A stretch of 64,000 nucleotides of DNA from Pedobacter zeae (GCF_014196715.1 NZ_JACIEF010000004.1:1-64000); one strand, 5' to 3'. Positions 24,643 to 35,738 are shown, counted from the first letter of the stretch. Made by a program: numbers and translations. The notes: generated by a model from the letters alone, not told the origin.

Positions 24643-26961
24643 ATGAGTAATACGAATAGAAAGCAAGATGCATTGGATTACCATTCGCATGGGCGTCCGG
24701 GAAAGATACAGGTAGTACCCACAAAACCTACAACCTCACAAAGGGATTTAACGTTAGCATACTCTCCGGGAGTTGCAGAGCCCTGTTTAAAAATCGCAAA
24801 CAACAAAGAAGATGTTTATAAATATACCGCTAAAGGTAATTTAGTTGCAGTAATCAGTAATGGAACAGCCGTTTTGGGCCTCGGTAATATTGGCCCTGAA
24901 GCCGGTAAGCCCGTAATGGAAGGTAAAGGCCTTTTGTTTAAAATATTTTCTGATATCGATGTATTCGATTTGGAGCTGGATACAGAAAATGTAGATGATT
25001 TTGTAAAAATTGTTAAAGCATTGGAGCCAACTTTTGGCGGAATCAATCTCGAGGATATCAAAGCTCCAGAATGTTTCGAAATCGAGCGGCGTTTAAAACA
25101 GGAGATGAGTATTCCTGTTATGCACGACGACCAGCACGGAACGGCCATTATTTCTGGTGCAGCTTTATTGAACGCCTGTGAAATCCAGAAAAAAAAGATC
25201 GATAAAATTCAGGTAGTAGTAAGCGGAGCGGGTGCTGCAGCTGTTTCCTGCTCAAAAATGTACCTGAGTTTAGGGGTTAAAAAAGAGAACCTCGTGATGT
25301 TCGATATCAATGGTTTAATTGATATCCACCGCACCGATCTGGACGATATCCGCATGGGTTTTGCAACGACCAGGAAAATTGCCAATATCGGCGAAGCAAT
25401 GAAAGGTGCCGATGTTTTCATTGGTCTTTCGGCCGCAAATGTAATTTCTCCGGAAATGTTGATGGGTATGGCTAAAAACCCTATCGTTTTTGCCATGGCC
25501 AATCCTAATCCTGAAATTGCCTACGAATTAGCCATTAAAACCCGTAAAGACCTGATTATGGCTACCGGCCGTTCCGATTATCCAAACCAGGTAAACAATG
25601 TACTGGGTTTCCCATACATTTTCCGGGGGGCATTGGATGTTAGGGCAACCAGCATTAACGAAGCCATGAAAATAGCTGCGGTAAGGGCTATTGCCGAGTT
25701 GGCTAAAAAATCGGTTCCTGAAGCTGTTAACTTAGCTTATAATGCACGTAACCTTAAATTCGGTAAAGATTATATCATTCCAAAACCGGTTGATTTCAGG
25801 TTGATTACCGAGGTTTCTACCGCGGTGGCTAAAGCTGCCATTGAGAGTGGCGTGGCCAGAAAAATTATTACCGACTGGGATGCTTACAATGAAGAATTAA
25901 GGAAACGGTTAGGTTTGGATGATGCCATTATGAGGGCCGTAACCACCAAAGCAAAAATGGCCCCTAAACGGGTGGTGTTTGCAGAGGCTGATAATTATAA
26001 AATCTTAAAGGCCGCGCAGATTGTCAAAGATGATAACATTGCTATTCCGATCCTTTTAGGTAATAAAGATAAAATACAGGCCATCATTGATGAGCATGGT
26101 TTGGAACTGGAAGGTGTTGAGATTATCGATCAGATGCAGAATCCCGATAAAACCAAACAGTATGCCGAGGCGCTGTTCAGGAAGCGCCAGCGTAAAGGGG
26201 TTTCTTCTATGCGCGATGCGACCAAATTACTGAGAGACCGTAATTACTACGGAGCATCGATGGTAGAATTTGGCGAAGCCGATGCCATGATTTCGGGCTT
26301 AACCAAAAACTATGCGGCCACCATTAAACCTGCATTGCAGGTAATCGGTGTAAAACCAGGCGTAAAACGCGTGGCCGGTATGTACATGATGATGACCAAA
26401 AAAGGTCCTGTTTTCTTTGGCGATACCACCGTAAATGTTGATCCAACTGCAGAGGAACTGGTTGATATTACTTTATTGATTGATAAATCGGTAAAACAGT
26501 TTAATATCAAGCCACGTATTGCATTGTTATCTTATTCAAACTTTGGTTCAAATGATGGGGTAACTCCCAATAAAGTAAGGGAAACGGTTAATTTACTTCA
26601 TAAAAACCACCCTGAAGTGGTGGTAGATGGCGAGATGCAAGGTAATTTTGCCATTAACAATGAATTGCTGAAAGATAACTTTCCTTTTAGTACATTAGCG
26701 GATGCCCCGGCAAACACGCTTGTGTTCCCGAATTTGGAATCGGGAAACATTGCATACAAATTGTTACAAGAGCTGGGAGGCGCCGAAGCGGTTGGTCCGA
26801 TCTTGCTTGGATTAAATAAACCTGTTCATATTGTTCAATTAGGCAGTTCTGTGCGCGAAATTGTAAATATGGTTACTATTGCAGTTGTAGATGTTCAGGC
26901 AAAAGAAGAAATTGAAACATCAAAACGAAAAGGTATATTTGGAAAAACAATTAAAAAGTAG
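24643..26961 (+). CDS. maeB: NADP-dependent malic enzyme with C-terminal phosphotransacetylase-like domain
   Basis: This 772-residue MaeB-type enzyme decarboxylates malate to pyruvate with NADP+ reduction. The N-terminal malic domain (LAYSPGVAEPC, HDDQHGTAIISGAALLNA) and Rossmann segment (VVSGAGAAAVSC) span residues up to about 420. The remainder is a phosphate acetyltransferase-like domain (MGEADAMISGL-type segment, FPNLESGNIAYKLLQ) that is thought to be regulatory in MaeB proteins, with acetyl-CoA as effector. The start MSNTNRKQD is chosen because the longer frame would begin upstream of the -7 box. ruvA follows after 6 bp. Confidence 0.95.
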   Translation: MSNTNRKQDALDYHSHGRPGKIQVVPTKPTTSQRDLTLAYSPGVAEPCLKIANNKEDVYKYTAKGNLVAVISNGTAVLGLGNIGPEAGKPVMEGKGLLFKIFSDIDVFDLELDTENVDDFVKIVKALEPTFGGINLEDIKAPECFEIERRLKQEMSIPVMHDDQHGTAIISGAALLNACEIQKKKIDKIQVVVSGAGAAAVSCSKMYLSLGVKKENLVMFDINGLIDIHRTDLDDIRMGFATTRKIANIGEAMKGADVFIGLSAANVISPEMLMGMAKNPIVFAMANPNPEIAYELAIKTRKDLIMATGRSDYPNQVNNVLGFPYIFRGALDVRATSINEAMKIAAVRAIAELAKKSVPEAVNLAYNARNLKFGKDYIIPKPVDFRLITEVSTAVAKAAIESGVARKIITDWDAYNEELRKRLGLDDAIMRAVTTKAKMAPKRVVFAEADNYKILKAAQIVKDDNIAIPILLGNKDKIQAIIDEHGLELEGVEIIDQMQNPDKTKQYAEALFRKRQRKGVSSMRDATKLLRDRNYYGASMVEFGEADAMISGLTKNYAATIKPALQVIGVKPGVKRVAGMYMMMTKKGPVFFGDTTVNVDPTAEELVDITLLIDKSVKQFNIKPRIALLSYSNFGSNDGVTPNKVRETVNLLHKNHPEVVVDGEMQGNFAINNELLKDNFPFSTLADAPANTLVFPNLESGNIAYKLLQELGGAEAVGPILLGLNKPVHIVQLGSSVREIVNMVTIAVVDVQAKEEIETSKRKGIFGKTIKK

Positions 26962-26967
26962 CATTAC

Positions 26968-27552
26968 ATGTACGCCTATATTGATGGTAAACTGACATTC
27001 AAAAACCCAGCCTTTGTTGTGATTGAAGCCGGAGGTATAGGCTACCATATTAACATTTCTTTAAATACTTACAGTGCTTTGGGCGATGCAGAAAGGTGTA
27101 AACTCTATACCTGGCTGCATGTAAAAGAAGATGCACATACATTATACGGCTTCGCTGATGAGGGCGAACGCCGTTTGTTTTTACACTTAATATCAGTATC
27201 GGGAATTGGGCCAAATACAGGTAGAATGATTTTATCATCCATTACTCCTGTTGAAATTCAAACTGCCATTATTAAAGCAGATTTGCCGCTCATTCAGCGG
27301 ATAAAAGGGCTAGGGGCTAAAACGGCACAACGCCTGGTTTTAGAATTACAGGATAAGCTAAAAAAAGAAGGGGCAGATTCATTAATTTCTGTTCCTCAAC
27401 ACAATACTGTTAAAGATGAAGCGTTATCAGCATTGGTAATGCTCGGATTCGCCAAACAAACCGCCGAAAAAACTATAGACCAGATTTTAAAAGTGACAGA
27501 GGGGACACTTTCGGTAGAGCAACTAATTAAACAAGCTTTAAAAACTTTATAG
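26968..27552 (+). CDS. ruvA: Holliday junction branch migration protein RuvA
   Basis: This 194-residue DNA-binding subunit of the RuvAB motor has an N-terminal OB-fold (MYAYIDGKLTFKNPAFVVIE), tandem helix-hairpin-helix segments (LISVSGIGPNTGRMIL, RIKGLGAKTAQRLVLEL) and a C-terminal RuvB-contacting three-helix domain (DEALSALVMLGFAKQTAEK). It starts 6 bp after maeB and ends 11 bp before sprA, so these unrelated functions share a transcription unit. ruvB is not in the window. Confidence 0.96.
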   Translation: MYAYIDGKLTFKNPAFVVIEAGGIGYHINISLNTYSALGDAERCKLYTWLHVKEDAHTLYGFADEGERRLFLHLISVSGIGPNTGRMILSSITPVEIQTAIIKADLPLIQRIKGLGAKTAQRLVLELQDKLKKEGADSLISVPQHNTVKDEALSALVMLGFAKQTAEKTIDQILKVTEGTLSVEQLIKQALKTL

Positions 27553-27563
27553 ATCTACTGCCT

Positions 27564-30500
27564 TTGAAGAGAATATCTACATTTCTGTTTCTCATCCCTC
27601 TTTTTTTAATTGCTTCTCAAAACACTTTTTCACAAGTGGTGCCAAGCAAAGCAGATACTATTGCCCCAAAAAATAACTTCGGTTTAAAAGAAAAAGAACG
27701 TTTAGGGCTTAGTCCGTCCGTTAATCCGTTTTATCCTGCCCCCAGCAATTTAAAGCGTGTTGTAGAGTACGATGCCAAAAATAAACGCTATGTGGTAAAA
27801 GAATTGATTGGCGAAAAATTTGTTTTAAATACACAATATTTAACTATCGACGAATACCAGCGGCTGCTTAACAGTGAGATAAAGCGGGGCAACTGGCGCA
27901 GCATTTCAAATGCGGAAGTAAGTGATTACAGAAGCACCGGCATTATTCCTCAGATCCAGGTAAACAGCAAAGCTTTTGAAAAGTTATTTGGTGGCACAAC
28001 CATCGATATACAGCCCCGTGGTGAGGCTGAACTTACTTTTTTGGGCCGGGTAAATAAAAATGAAAATCCGCTTTTTAACGAAAGGCAACGGGTACAAACC
28101 AATTTCGATTTCAACCAAAGGATACAAATGGACCTGGTTGGTAACATCGGAACTAAATTAAAAATTAAAAGCAACTATAATACAGAGGCCCAGTTTGATT
28201 TCGAAAATCAGATTAAACTTGATTATACCGGAGGGCCTGATGATATTATCCAAAAAATTGAAGCAGGTAATGTTAGCCTGCCTTTAAATACTTCCCTGAT
28301 TACCGGAACACAGGCGCTCTTTGGTATTAAAACACAGTTAAAATTTGGACGCTTAAATGTAACCAGTGTTTACACCCAACAGAAATCGCAATCAAGAGAG
28401 ATTAAGATTACCAACGGTGCACAGCAGAACAGCACCACGGTAAATATTGATAGTTACGAGGCCAACAAACACTACTTCTTATCGCAATACTTCAGGAACA
28501 ACTACAATAAAAACCTGGCCAACGCACCTATTATTACCTCCCCGATCCAAATTACCAAAATTGAAGTCTGGATTACGAATAAAGCAGGTAATACCACCGA
28601 TTCAAGGGATGTATTGGGTTTGCTTGATCTGGGAGAGAACGTTCCTTTTAACAATATCTTAATTAATGGCGGGACCTCTGGTTTGCCAGCAGGAACTACG
28701 GCTACGGGTTTCCCTCAGCAATCGAACAACCTGATTGCGCAATTAAATGCTTATCAGGGCGGCGCTATACGGCAAACCAATTCTAATGCGGCTTTATCTT
28801 TCTTCCAAACAACTCCTGCCAACAGCAGTAACACCGATAACTTTGCCAAACTGATTTATGCTCGTAAACTTACTGAGCGCGAATTTACATTTCAACCGCA
28901 GTTAGGTTATCTCTCCCTGAATAATCCTCTAAATGCGGATGAAGTTCTGGCTGTTGCTTACCGTTATACTTACAACGGCGTAGAATACCAGGTGGGTGAG
29001 TTTTCTACCGATATTCCCTTTGATGCTGCAAATCCTAAAGTGCTTTATGCCAAATTATTAAAGAACGAAACTACAAAAATCCAATTGCCAACATGGGATC
29101 TGATGATGAAAAACATCTATTCTATCGGTGGATACCAGATCAGCAGCCAGAATTTTAAACTCGATATTTATCGTATCGATAACGAAACCGGTGTAGATAA
29201 TCCCGTAATGACAGAGGGGCAGAATACTGCCAACAAACAATGGATCGCCCTGACCGAATTTGATCGTTTAAACCAACAAAATGAGCGGAAACCCGATGGT
29301 GTTTTCGATTTCGTGGCCGCTAATAATGCTTTCGGTTCTTATTCTACCGCAAGCAATGCAAACCAGGCCAGTATGTTCGGCGTAGGAAGCAATGGGCAAA
29401 CCACGTTGGTAACCAATACCAACTCAGGCTATATTACCATCGATCCGGCAAACGGAAGGATTATTTTTCCTGTCATTGAGCCTTTTGGTAAAGATTTGGC
29501 GGCTAGATTTTTACCCAGCGAGCAGGCTTTGATCAATAAATACACTTTTACCGCACTTTACGATTCGACTCAAACCATTGCCAAACAATTGTTTCAGAAC
29601 CAGAACAGGTATGTGATCAAAGTGAATTATCAATCAGATATTTCCTCTGAATTTAGCCTGAATGCCATTAACGTTCCTGAAGGATCGGTAAAGGTTTTTG
29701 CCGGAACCATGCCCTTAACAGAAGGTGTCGATTTTACGGTCGATTATCAGGGTGGCCGTGTAAGCATCATCAACCAGGCACTTTTAATTTCTGGTCAGCC
29801 GATCAGGATCACGACTGAAAACAACGAACTTTTTGGTTTGCAGCAACGTTCACTTTTCGGAACACGTTTAGATTACCGTGTTAACAACAAACTAAACCTT
29901 GGGGGTACCTTCATGAACCTTACCGAGAAACCTTTAACCCAAAAGGTAAATCTTGGTGAAGAGCCCATTTCCAATACCATTTGGGGAGCCGATATCAACT
30001 ATAGTTCGCCTTCGAGGTTTTTAACCAAAATGGTCGATAAACTTCCGTTCATTTCAACCAAAGTGCCATCAAGTGTAACTTTTTACGGCGAGTTTGCACA
30101 ACTGATCCCTGGCCATCCGAGGGCATTGAATTTTGCCGGAAGTAAAAACGGGGTAAGTTATCTCGACGATTTCGAGGCCTCCAGGTCTGTAATCGATTTA
30201 AAGAGTGCTATTGCCTGGCAGCTTTCGGGTACACCGCAACTTTTTCCCGAGGCCGAACGGGCTAACGATTTATCGTATGGTTATAACCGTGCCAGGATTG
30301 CCTTTTATAATATCGATCCTACTTTTTATAATTCTGCTGCATCGACCACTCCGGCCAATATCCGGAACAACCGTAACGAACTTTCCAACCACTACGTGAG
30401 GGAAGTAATTGAGCAGGAAGTTTTTCCTTTTAAAGAAACCGCTACAGGACAGGCATTGAATATTACAACGCTTGATGTGGCCTATTATCCAACTGTTAGG

Positions 30501-33500
30501 GGGCCATACAATTTTCGTACAACAGATTTTAGGCCAGACGGATCTTTATTGCTGCCTAAAAATAGCTGGGGTGGTTTTCAACGGAAAATCGAAACCAACG
30601 ATTTTGAGGCCCTGAATGTTGGTTTTATCGAATTTTGGGTATTGGATCCCTTTATTTATAAACCAAACTCTGCCGGTGGCGATGTGTATTTCAACTTAGG
30701 TAATATCTCCGAAGATATCCTTAAAGATGGAAGAAAATCGCTTGAAAACGGTTTGCCGGCTACTAACGACCCAAGTAAATATGATGAAACCGTATGGGGC
30801 CGTGTACCTAAATTGCAGCCCGTTGTACAGGCTTTTGATAATGATCCTGATTCGCGACGCGCACAGGATGTGGGTTTGGATGGATTATCGGATGCTGATG
30901 AGAAAGTAAAATTTGCTGCGGCAATCAATCAGATCAAATCGCAATTAAACGCTACTGCGGCTACAGCAATTGATGCCGATCCGTCATCAGATAACTATGC
31001 TTATTTCAGGGGACCTGCTTTAGATCAGATCAATGCCGGCATTCTTAAGCGTTACGAAAAATATAACGGAACAGAAGGTAACTCTAAAACTTCACAGCAA
31101 TCGCAGGCAGAACTGGGTTTGGAAAATTCGGCTTCCACTTCCTTACCTGATGGTGAAGATATCAATCGCGATAACAATATGACCCAAAGCGATGAGTATT
31201 TTCAGTATAAAGTTTCTATGCGCCCTGGCGATTTAACTGTTGGACAGAACTTTATTACCGATAAGGTTACCTCGCAGGTAAAACTGGCCAATGGAAACAC
31301 GCAGGCAGTTACCTGGTACCAGTTCAGGATTCCGATTAGCCAGTATCAGGACCGTGTTGGGGGCATACAGGATTTTAAATCGATCCGTTTCTTCAGGATG
31401 TTTATGACCAATTTTGCCGATACAGCGGTATTGCGTTTTGCAAAATTACAATTGATCCGTGGGGAGTGGAGGGAATACAATGCTTCGAATCTGGCCTCGC
31501 AGGTGATTGTCGATCCATCTTTACCAGCGCTGACGCCGGATAACTCTACCATCGAAGTATCAACCGTAAATATCGAGGAAAACGGTAAGCGCTCGCCGAT
31601 CCCTTATGTTACCCCGCCGGGGATTTTGCGTGAGCGTGACTATAGCAATTACCGCGGCGATACCAGGTTAAATGAGCAATCGTTATCAGTTACCGTTAAA
31701 TCATTAAGGGATGGTTATGGCAGGGCTGCATTTAAAACGGCCTACAGCGATTTTAGGTCTTACAAGCATTTAGAAATGTTTGTTCACGCAGAAGCGGTAA
31801 ACAACCAAGTGTTAAATAATAATGATGTTGCTGCCTTTTTAAGGATTGGAACAGATAACCAGGATAACTATTACGAATATGTAATGCCTTTAAAGGTTAC
31901 CAATCCGGGGACAAGCGATCCTGATGCAATATGGCCTGAAGCCAATAGAATGGATATTGAATTAACCCTCTTCCAAAATGCCAAACTTGCCCGTAATGTA
32001 GCGAAACAGGCCAATGGCCAACCCTGGCCGATCAATGTCCCATTTACTTATACTGATGGCGAGCGGACCATTGTGGTAAAAGGTCAGCCTGACATGAGCA
32101 AGGTAAGGGTGTATATGGTGGGGGTTAAAAACCCGCTGCGTGCCACAAATGGTACAGGAATACGCGATGATGGACAGGATAAAAGTGCGCTGGTTTGGTT
32201 CAACGAATTAAGGTTAACTGAATTTGATGAAAGAGGGGGCTGGGCAGCTACCGGAAGATTGAACTTAAAATTGGCCGATTTTGCAGATGTAAATATTTCT
32301 GGAAGCAAATCGACCATTGGTTTTGGTTCTATCGATTCGAAAGTGAGTGAAAGAAACCGTGCAGATAATGTGCTGCTGGATGTATCTTCGTCAGTAGAAT
32401 TGGGTAAATTCCTGCCGCAGAAATCGGGGGTTAAGATTCCAATGTTCGTTAATTATTCAAAACAGGTTTCTACACCACAATACAATCCAAGAACACCGGA
32501 TATCGAACTGAAAAATGCTTTAGAACGATCGACAAAAGAACAAAAAGATTCGATCTTAAATTTTGCACAGGATTATACGGTTAGAAGAGGTATCAATTTT
32601 ACCAATGTTAGAAAAGACCGGACGAACAGCAGCAAACCTGTACGCTTATGGGATATTGAGAACTTTGCCGTAAGTTACGCTTATACCCAGTATAATCACC
32701 GCGATTTTATTAATCAGAGCAGTATTCAGAATACTTATAGGGCATCATTACAATATAGTTATTCTAAAGATGCCAAAACAATAGCGCCGTTTGAAAAGAT
32801 TATAAAATCAAATATGCTGGCTTTATTGAAGGATTTTAACTTTAGTATTTTCCCAAGTGCCATTAATTTCAGGATTGATGTAGATCGCCTATATTCAGAA
32901 AATACCTTACGGAATAACGATCCGAATAATACCATTGGAATTTATCGGAGTGGTTACGGAACCACCTTTAATAAAAACTTTACCATGAGCAGGGTTTATG
33001 GCATTGCATGGAACCTTACCCGCTCATTGCAACTGGATTTTAATGCCACCAACTACTCCATCATTGACGAACCAGATGGAAGAATTGATGGTTTAAAACG
33101 GGATACGGTTTGGCAGAATTTAAAAAATTTAGGGCGTACAACTGATTATAACCACAATTTAAACGTTACCTATAACCTGCCAATTGATAAAATACCCGGA
33201 CTAAACTGGATTGCAGTAAAAACCCGTTATGGTACCAACTTTAACTGGCAGACCGAGCCGCTTTCTACCTTGCGCGATCCCAACATCAATTTGGGCAATA
33301 CGATCCAGAACAGTAGAACAATTCAGGTAAACCCTACCTTAACCCTAACCACACTTTACAATAAATTCGGTTTTATCCGGAAAGCGGGTAATGACCAGGA
33401 TGCCGGCGGGGCTAAAAAGTTTTTCATTAACCTTTTAACAAGCTTGAAAAATATTAATGCCAGTTTTGTCCAAACGAAAGGCATTTTCTTACCGGGCTAC

Positions 33501-34766
33501 ATGCCAACAACACGTTTTTTTGGTCTGGATAAGGCTACCGGAGCACCGGGTTTGGGCTTTGTTTTTGGTAGCCAGCGCGATATCAGGGAGATGGCACTTG
33601 GCAATGGCTGGTTAACAACCGATACCTTACAGAACCAGTTATATGTAAATACACTGCGCGAAGACTTCCAGCTTACCGGTCAATTAGAACCGTTTAAAGA
33701 TTTACGGATTACCTTAAAAGCGAATAAGGCCCAAACACGGAATTTTTCTACTAATTTCAGGTACGTGGCCAGTGTTTCCTCTTTCGAAAATTTAAGTGCC
33801 ATTACCACTGGCGATTATAGTGTTTCGTATATTGCTTTAGGTACCGCATTTAAAGAAAGCAATTCGAACACCATTTCGGTACTGTTTAACCAGTTTATGG
33901 CCAACCGGATTATTATTTCAAGAAGGCTAGGTGCGCAGAACCCTAACTCGTCAGGTTTAAACGGCGGTTATGCAGATGGCTATGGTAAAGAAAGTCAGGA
34001 CGTAATTATCTCTGCTTTTATGGCAGCCTATTCGGGTAAGGATGCAGGTAAAATGAGCATGAATGCCTTTCCTAAAATCCCACTTCCTAACTGGAATTTA
34101 ACCTACAGCGGATTAACACGTATTCCTTTTATTGCCGATAAATTTTCATCTGTAGATCTCCGTCATGGTTATCGCTCGGTTTATAACATCAATGGATTTA
34201 ATTCATTATTGCGTTACCAGGAAACCAATGGCGCCGTGAGCAGCCGGGATGTAAACAACAACTTCCTGCCCGAATATCAGTTCGCTCAGGTAACCGTTTC
34301 AGAGTATTTTGCACCATTAATCGGGGTTGATACCAGGTTTAAAAATAACCTTACTGCTTCTTTCGAGTTAAACCGGTCGAGGTTGCTGGGGCTGAGTTTG
34401 GCCAACAGTCAATTGGCACAGCTATCAGAAAATAATATGGTTTTGGGCATTGGCTACCGTACCAATAAATTCCGTTTCCCTTTTGGCTGGTTTAAAAGCA
34501 TAAAGATGGATAACAATATGGACTTTAAGCTCGATGTGGCCATTCGTGATAACAAAACGGTCATTTATCGTGCTGATGTAACCGAGGCAGAAGTATCTTC
34601 GGGAGCAAAAAACATTACCTTAAGGCCAAGTGTAGATTATGTGTTGAATCAGAAATTTAATATCAAACTGTTTTACGATTCGAATATTACAAAGCCTTAT
34701 ACTTCGCAAACCTTTAATACCTCTTTCAGTAATTTTGGATTTAGTTTGAGGTTTACGTTAAATTAA
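27564..34766 (+). CDS. sprA: Gliding motility / type IX secretion protein SprA
   Basis: This 2400-residue outer-membrane protein has a signal peptide (about 1-24, ending NTFSQ). SprA forms the very large single-chain beta-barrel translocon of the type IX secretion system, through which CTD-bearing proteins cross the outer membrane. The recognisable N-terminal part includes FGLKEKERLGLSPSVNPFYP and repeated beta-strand blocks, and the protein ends in an aromatic strand (FSNFGFSLRFTLN) typical of outer-membrane barrels. The length fits the family. Translation starts at TTG, as no ATG gives the signal peptide. The order ruvA-sprA-gcvH is commonly seen in Bacteroidota. Confidence 0.95.
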   Translation: MKRISTFLFLIPLFLIASQNTFSQVVPSKADTIAPKNNFGLKEKERLGLSPSVNPFYPAPSNLKRVVEYDAKNKRYVVKELIGEKFVLNTQYLTIDEYQRLLNSEIKRGNWRSISNAEVSDYRSTGIIPQIQVNSKAFEKLFGGTTIDIQPRGEAELTFLGRVNKNENPLFNERQRVQTNFDFNQRIQMDLVGNIGTKLKIKSNYNTEAQFDFENQIKLDYTGGPDDIIQKIEAGNVSLPLNTSLITGTQALFGIKTQLKFGRLNVTSVYTQQKSQSREIKITNGAQQNSTTVNIDSYEANKHYFLSQYFRNNYNKNLANAPIITSPIQITKIEVWITNKAGNTTDSRDVLGLLDLGENVPFNNILINGGTSGLPAGTTATGFPQQSNNLIAQLNAYQGGAIRQTNSNAALSFFQTTPANSSNTDNFAKLIYARKLTEREFTFQPQLGYLSLNNPLNADEVLAVAYRYTYNGVEYQVGEFSTDIPFDAANPKVLYAKLLKNETTKIQLPTWDLMMKNIYSIGGYQISSQNFKLDIYRIDNETGVDNPVMTEGQNTANKQWIALTEFDRLNQQNERKPDGVFDFVAANNAFGSYSTASNANQASMFGVGSNGQTTLVTNTNSGYITIDPANGRIIFPVIEPFGKDLAARFLPSEQALINKYTFTALYDSTQTIAKQLFQNQNRYVIKVNYQSDISSEFSLNAINVPEGSVKVFAGTMPLTEGVDFTVDYQGGRVSIINQALLISGQPIRITTENNELFGLQQRSLFGTRLDYRVNNKLNLGGTFMNLTEKPLTQKVNLGEEPISNTIWGADINYSSPSRFLTKMVDKLPFISTKVPSSVTFYGEFAQLIPGHPRALNFAGSKNGVSYLDDFEASRSVIDLKSAIAWQLSGTPQLFPEAERANDLSYGYNRARIAFYNIDPTFYNSAASTTPANIRNNRNELSNHYVREVIEQEVFPFKETATGQALNITTLDVAYYPTVRGPYNFRTTDFRPDGSLLLPKNSWGGFQRKIETNDFEALNVGFIEFWVLDPFIYKPNSAGGDVYFNLGNISEDILKDGRKSLENGLPATNDPSKYDETVWGRVPKLQPVVQAFDNDPDSRRAQDVGLDGLSDADEKVKFAAAINQIKSQLNATAATAIDADPSSDNYAYFRGPALDQINAGILKRYEKYNGTEGNSKTSQQSQAELGLENSASTSLPDGEDINRDNNMTQSDEYFQYKVSMRPGDLTVGQNFITDKVTSQVKLANGNTQAVTWYQFRIPISQYQDRVGGIQDFKSIRFFRMFMTNFADTAVLRFAKLQLIRGEWREYNASNLASQVIVDPSLPALTPDNSTIEVSTVNIEENGKRSPIPYVTPPGILRERDYSNYRGDTRLNEQSLSVTVKSLRDGYGRAAFKTAYSDFRSYKHLEMFVHAEAVNNQVLNNNDVAAFLRIGTDNQDNYYEYVMPLKVTNPGTSDPDAIWPEANRMDIELTLFQNAKLARNVAKQANGQPWPINVPFTYTDGERTIVVKGQPDMSKVRVYMVGVKNPLRATNGTGIRDDGQDKSALVWFNELRLTEFDERGGWAATGRLNLKLADFADVNISGSKSTIGFGSIDSKVSERNRADNVLLDVSSSVELGKFLPQKSGVKIPMFVNYSKQVSTPQYNPRTPDIELKNALERSTKEQKDSILNFAQDYTVRRGINFTNVRKDRTNSSKPVRLWDIENFAVSYAYTQYNHRDFINQSSIQNTYRASLQYSYSKDAKTIAPFEKIIKSNMLALLKDFNFSIFPSAINFRIDVDRLYSENTLRNNDPNNTIGIYRSGYGTTFNKNFTMSRVYGIAWNLTRSLQLDFNATNYSIIDEPDGRIDGLKRDTVWQNLKNLGRTTDYNHNLNVTYNLPIDKIPGLNWIAVKTRYGTNFNWQTEPLSTLRDPNINLGNTIQNSRTIQVNPTLTLTTLYNKFGFIRKAGNDQDAGGAKKFFINLLTSLKNINASFVQTKGIFLPGYMPTTRFFGLDKATGAPGLGFVFGSQRDIREMALGNGWLTTDTLQNQLYVNTLREDFQLTGQLEPFKDLRITLKANKAQTRNFSTNFRYVASVSSFENLSAITTGDYSVSYIALGTAFKESNSNTISVLFNQFMANRIIISRRLGAQNPNSSGLNGGYADGYGKESQDVIISAFMAAYSGKDAGKMSMNAFPKIPLPNWNLTYSGLTRIPFIADKFSSVDLRHGYRSVYNINGFNSLLRYQETNGAVSSRDVNNNFLPEYQFAQVTVSEYFAPLIGVDTRFKNNLTASFELNRSRLLGLSLANSQLAQLSENNMVLGIGYRTNKFRFPFGWFKSIKMDNNMDFKLDVAIRDNKTVIYRADVTEAEVSSGAKNITLRPSVDYVLNQKFNIKLFYDSNITKPYTSQTFNTSFSNFGFSLRFTLN

Positions 34767-34853
34767 GCGTATGAGCATAAGTATTTAAGTTAATGGTGGC
34801 TTTCTGGTTTTTGCAAAATGAATTAACATCCTGCAAATCTCAAAAATCATGAT

Positions 34854-34861
34854 TAACTTTG
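34854..34861 (+). promoter_or_regulatory. Probable -7 box of gcvH
   Basis: TAACTTTG fits TANNTTTG exactly, 20 bp before the gcvH ATG. The -33 element is not clear. It suggests gcvH can be transcribed independently of sprA. Confidence 0.4.
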
Positions 34862-34880
34862 AGAAACTAATTTATAACAA

Positions 34881-35261
34881 ATGAATTTTCCATCAGAATT
34901 AAAGTACACTAAAGACCACGAGTGGGTTAGAGTTGAAGGTAATGAAGCTTATATTGGCGTAACTGATTTTGCACAGCGCGAATTAGGCGATATCGTTTAT
35001 GTTGATATCAACACTGTAGGTAGCGAAGTGGCAAAAGAAGAAGTTTTTGGTACTGTAGAAGCTGTTAAAACTGTATCTGACCTTTATATGCCCGTTACCG
35101 GAACAGTATTGGAAGTTAATGCCGAATTAAACGATAATCCGGAATTGGTTAACTCTGATCCTTACGGAGAGGGCTGGATGGTAAAAGTAACTTTAGCTGA
35201 TTTAGCTGAATTAGAAAGTTTATTAACGGCAGAAGCTTATCAGGAACTGGTAGGCGCTTAA
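34881..35261 (+). CDS. gcvH: Glycine cleavage system protein H
   Basis: This 126-residue lipoyl carrier protein shuttles the aminomethyl group between the P, T and L proteins. Lys63 in GTVEAVKTVSDLYMP is the lipoylation site. N-terminal KYTKDHEWVRVEG and C-terminal NSDPYGEGWMVKV are standard GcvH segments. The P and T genes are not nearby. It is followed after 10 bp by a VanZ-like gene. Confidence 0.97.
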   Translation: MNFPSELKYTKDHEWVRVEGNEAYIGVTDFAQRELGDIVYVDINTVGSEVAKEEVFGTVEAVKTVSDLYMPVTGTVLEVNAELNDNPELVNSDPYGEGWMVKVTLADLAELESLLTAEAYQELVGA

Positions 35262-35271
35262 TCATTATATT

Positions 35272-35697
35272 TTGTACAAAACACTAAAACAACAAAAATG
35301 GGCCATCCTTTGGACCATCATTGTTTTAGTGTTTTGTAATATGCACGTTTCCGATTCCGTTTCGAAAAGTGGTTTTTTCTTTGAGGGATTTGATAAGATG
35401 ACCCACCTGGGTTTTTTCTTCGTCTTATCGGTTTTACTATTTTTTGGCAAAATAAAATATCAGCATACCTACGCTTTCAGAACATTAACCATTTTTAAAA
35501 TTTTGCTGATCAACGCCATAATAGGCGGAGGAATAGAGTTGCTACAATGGAAAGTTTTTACCTACCGGTCTGCAGAATGGTGGGATTTTGGCTGCGATAT
35601 GTTGGGCGCATGTATGGCTGTTTTTAGTTATGTATTACTCCATCGATTAAATTTCAAGCAAGCCACGATGAATACACCACTTACCAAAAGCAACTAA
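35272..35697 (+). CDS. VanZ-like membrane protein
   Basis: This 141-residue protein has four predicted membrane helices. The segment DKMTHLGFFFVLSVLLFFG and IIGGGIELLQWKVFTYRSAEWWDFGCDMLG carry the conserved His and the E-x-x-Q / D-x-x-x-N-like pattern of VanZ-family proteins. VanZ was named for low-level teicoplanin resistance, but most family members are of unknown function. The only plausible start is TTG, 10 bp after the gcvH stop. Confidence 0.82.
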   Translation: MYKTLKQQKWAILWTIIVLVFCNMHVSDSVSKSGFFFEGFDKMTHLGFFFVLSVLLFFGKIKYQHTYAFRTLTIFKILLINAIIGGGIELLQWKVFTYRSAEWWDFGCDMLGACMAVFSYVLLHRLNFKQATMNTPLTKSN

Positions 35698-35738
35698 TGT
35701 GTTCCTGAATAGTTTAATTGAAATTGAAAATAAAATCG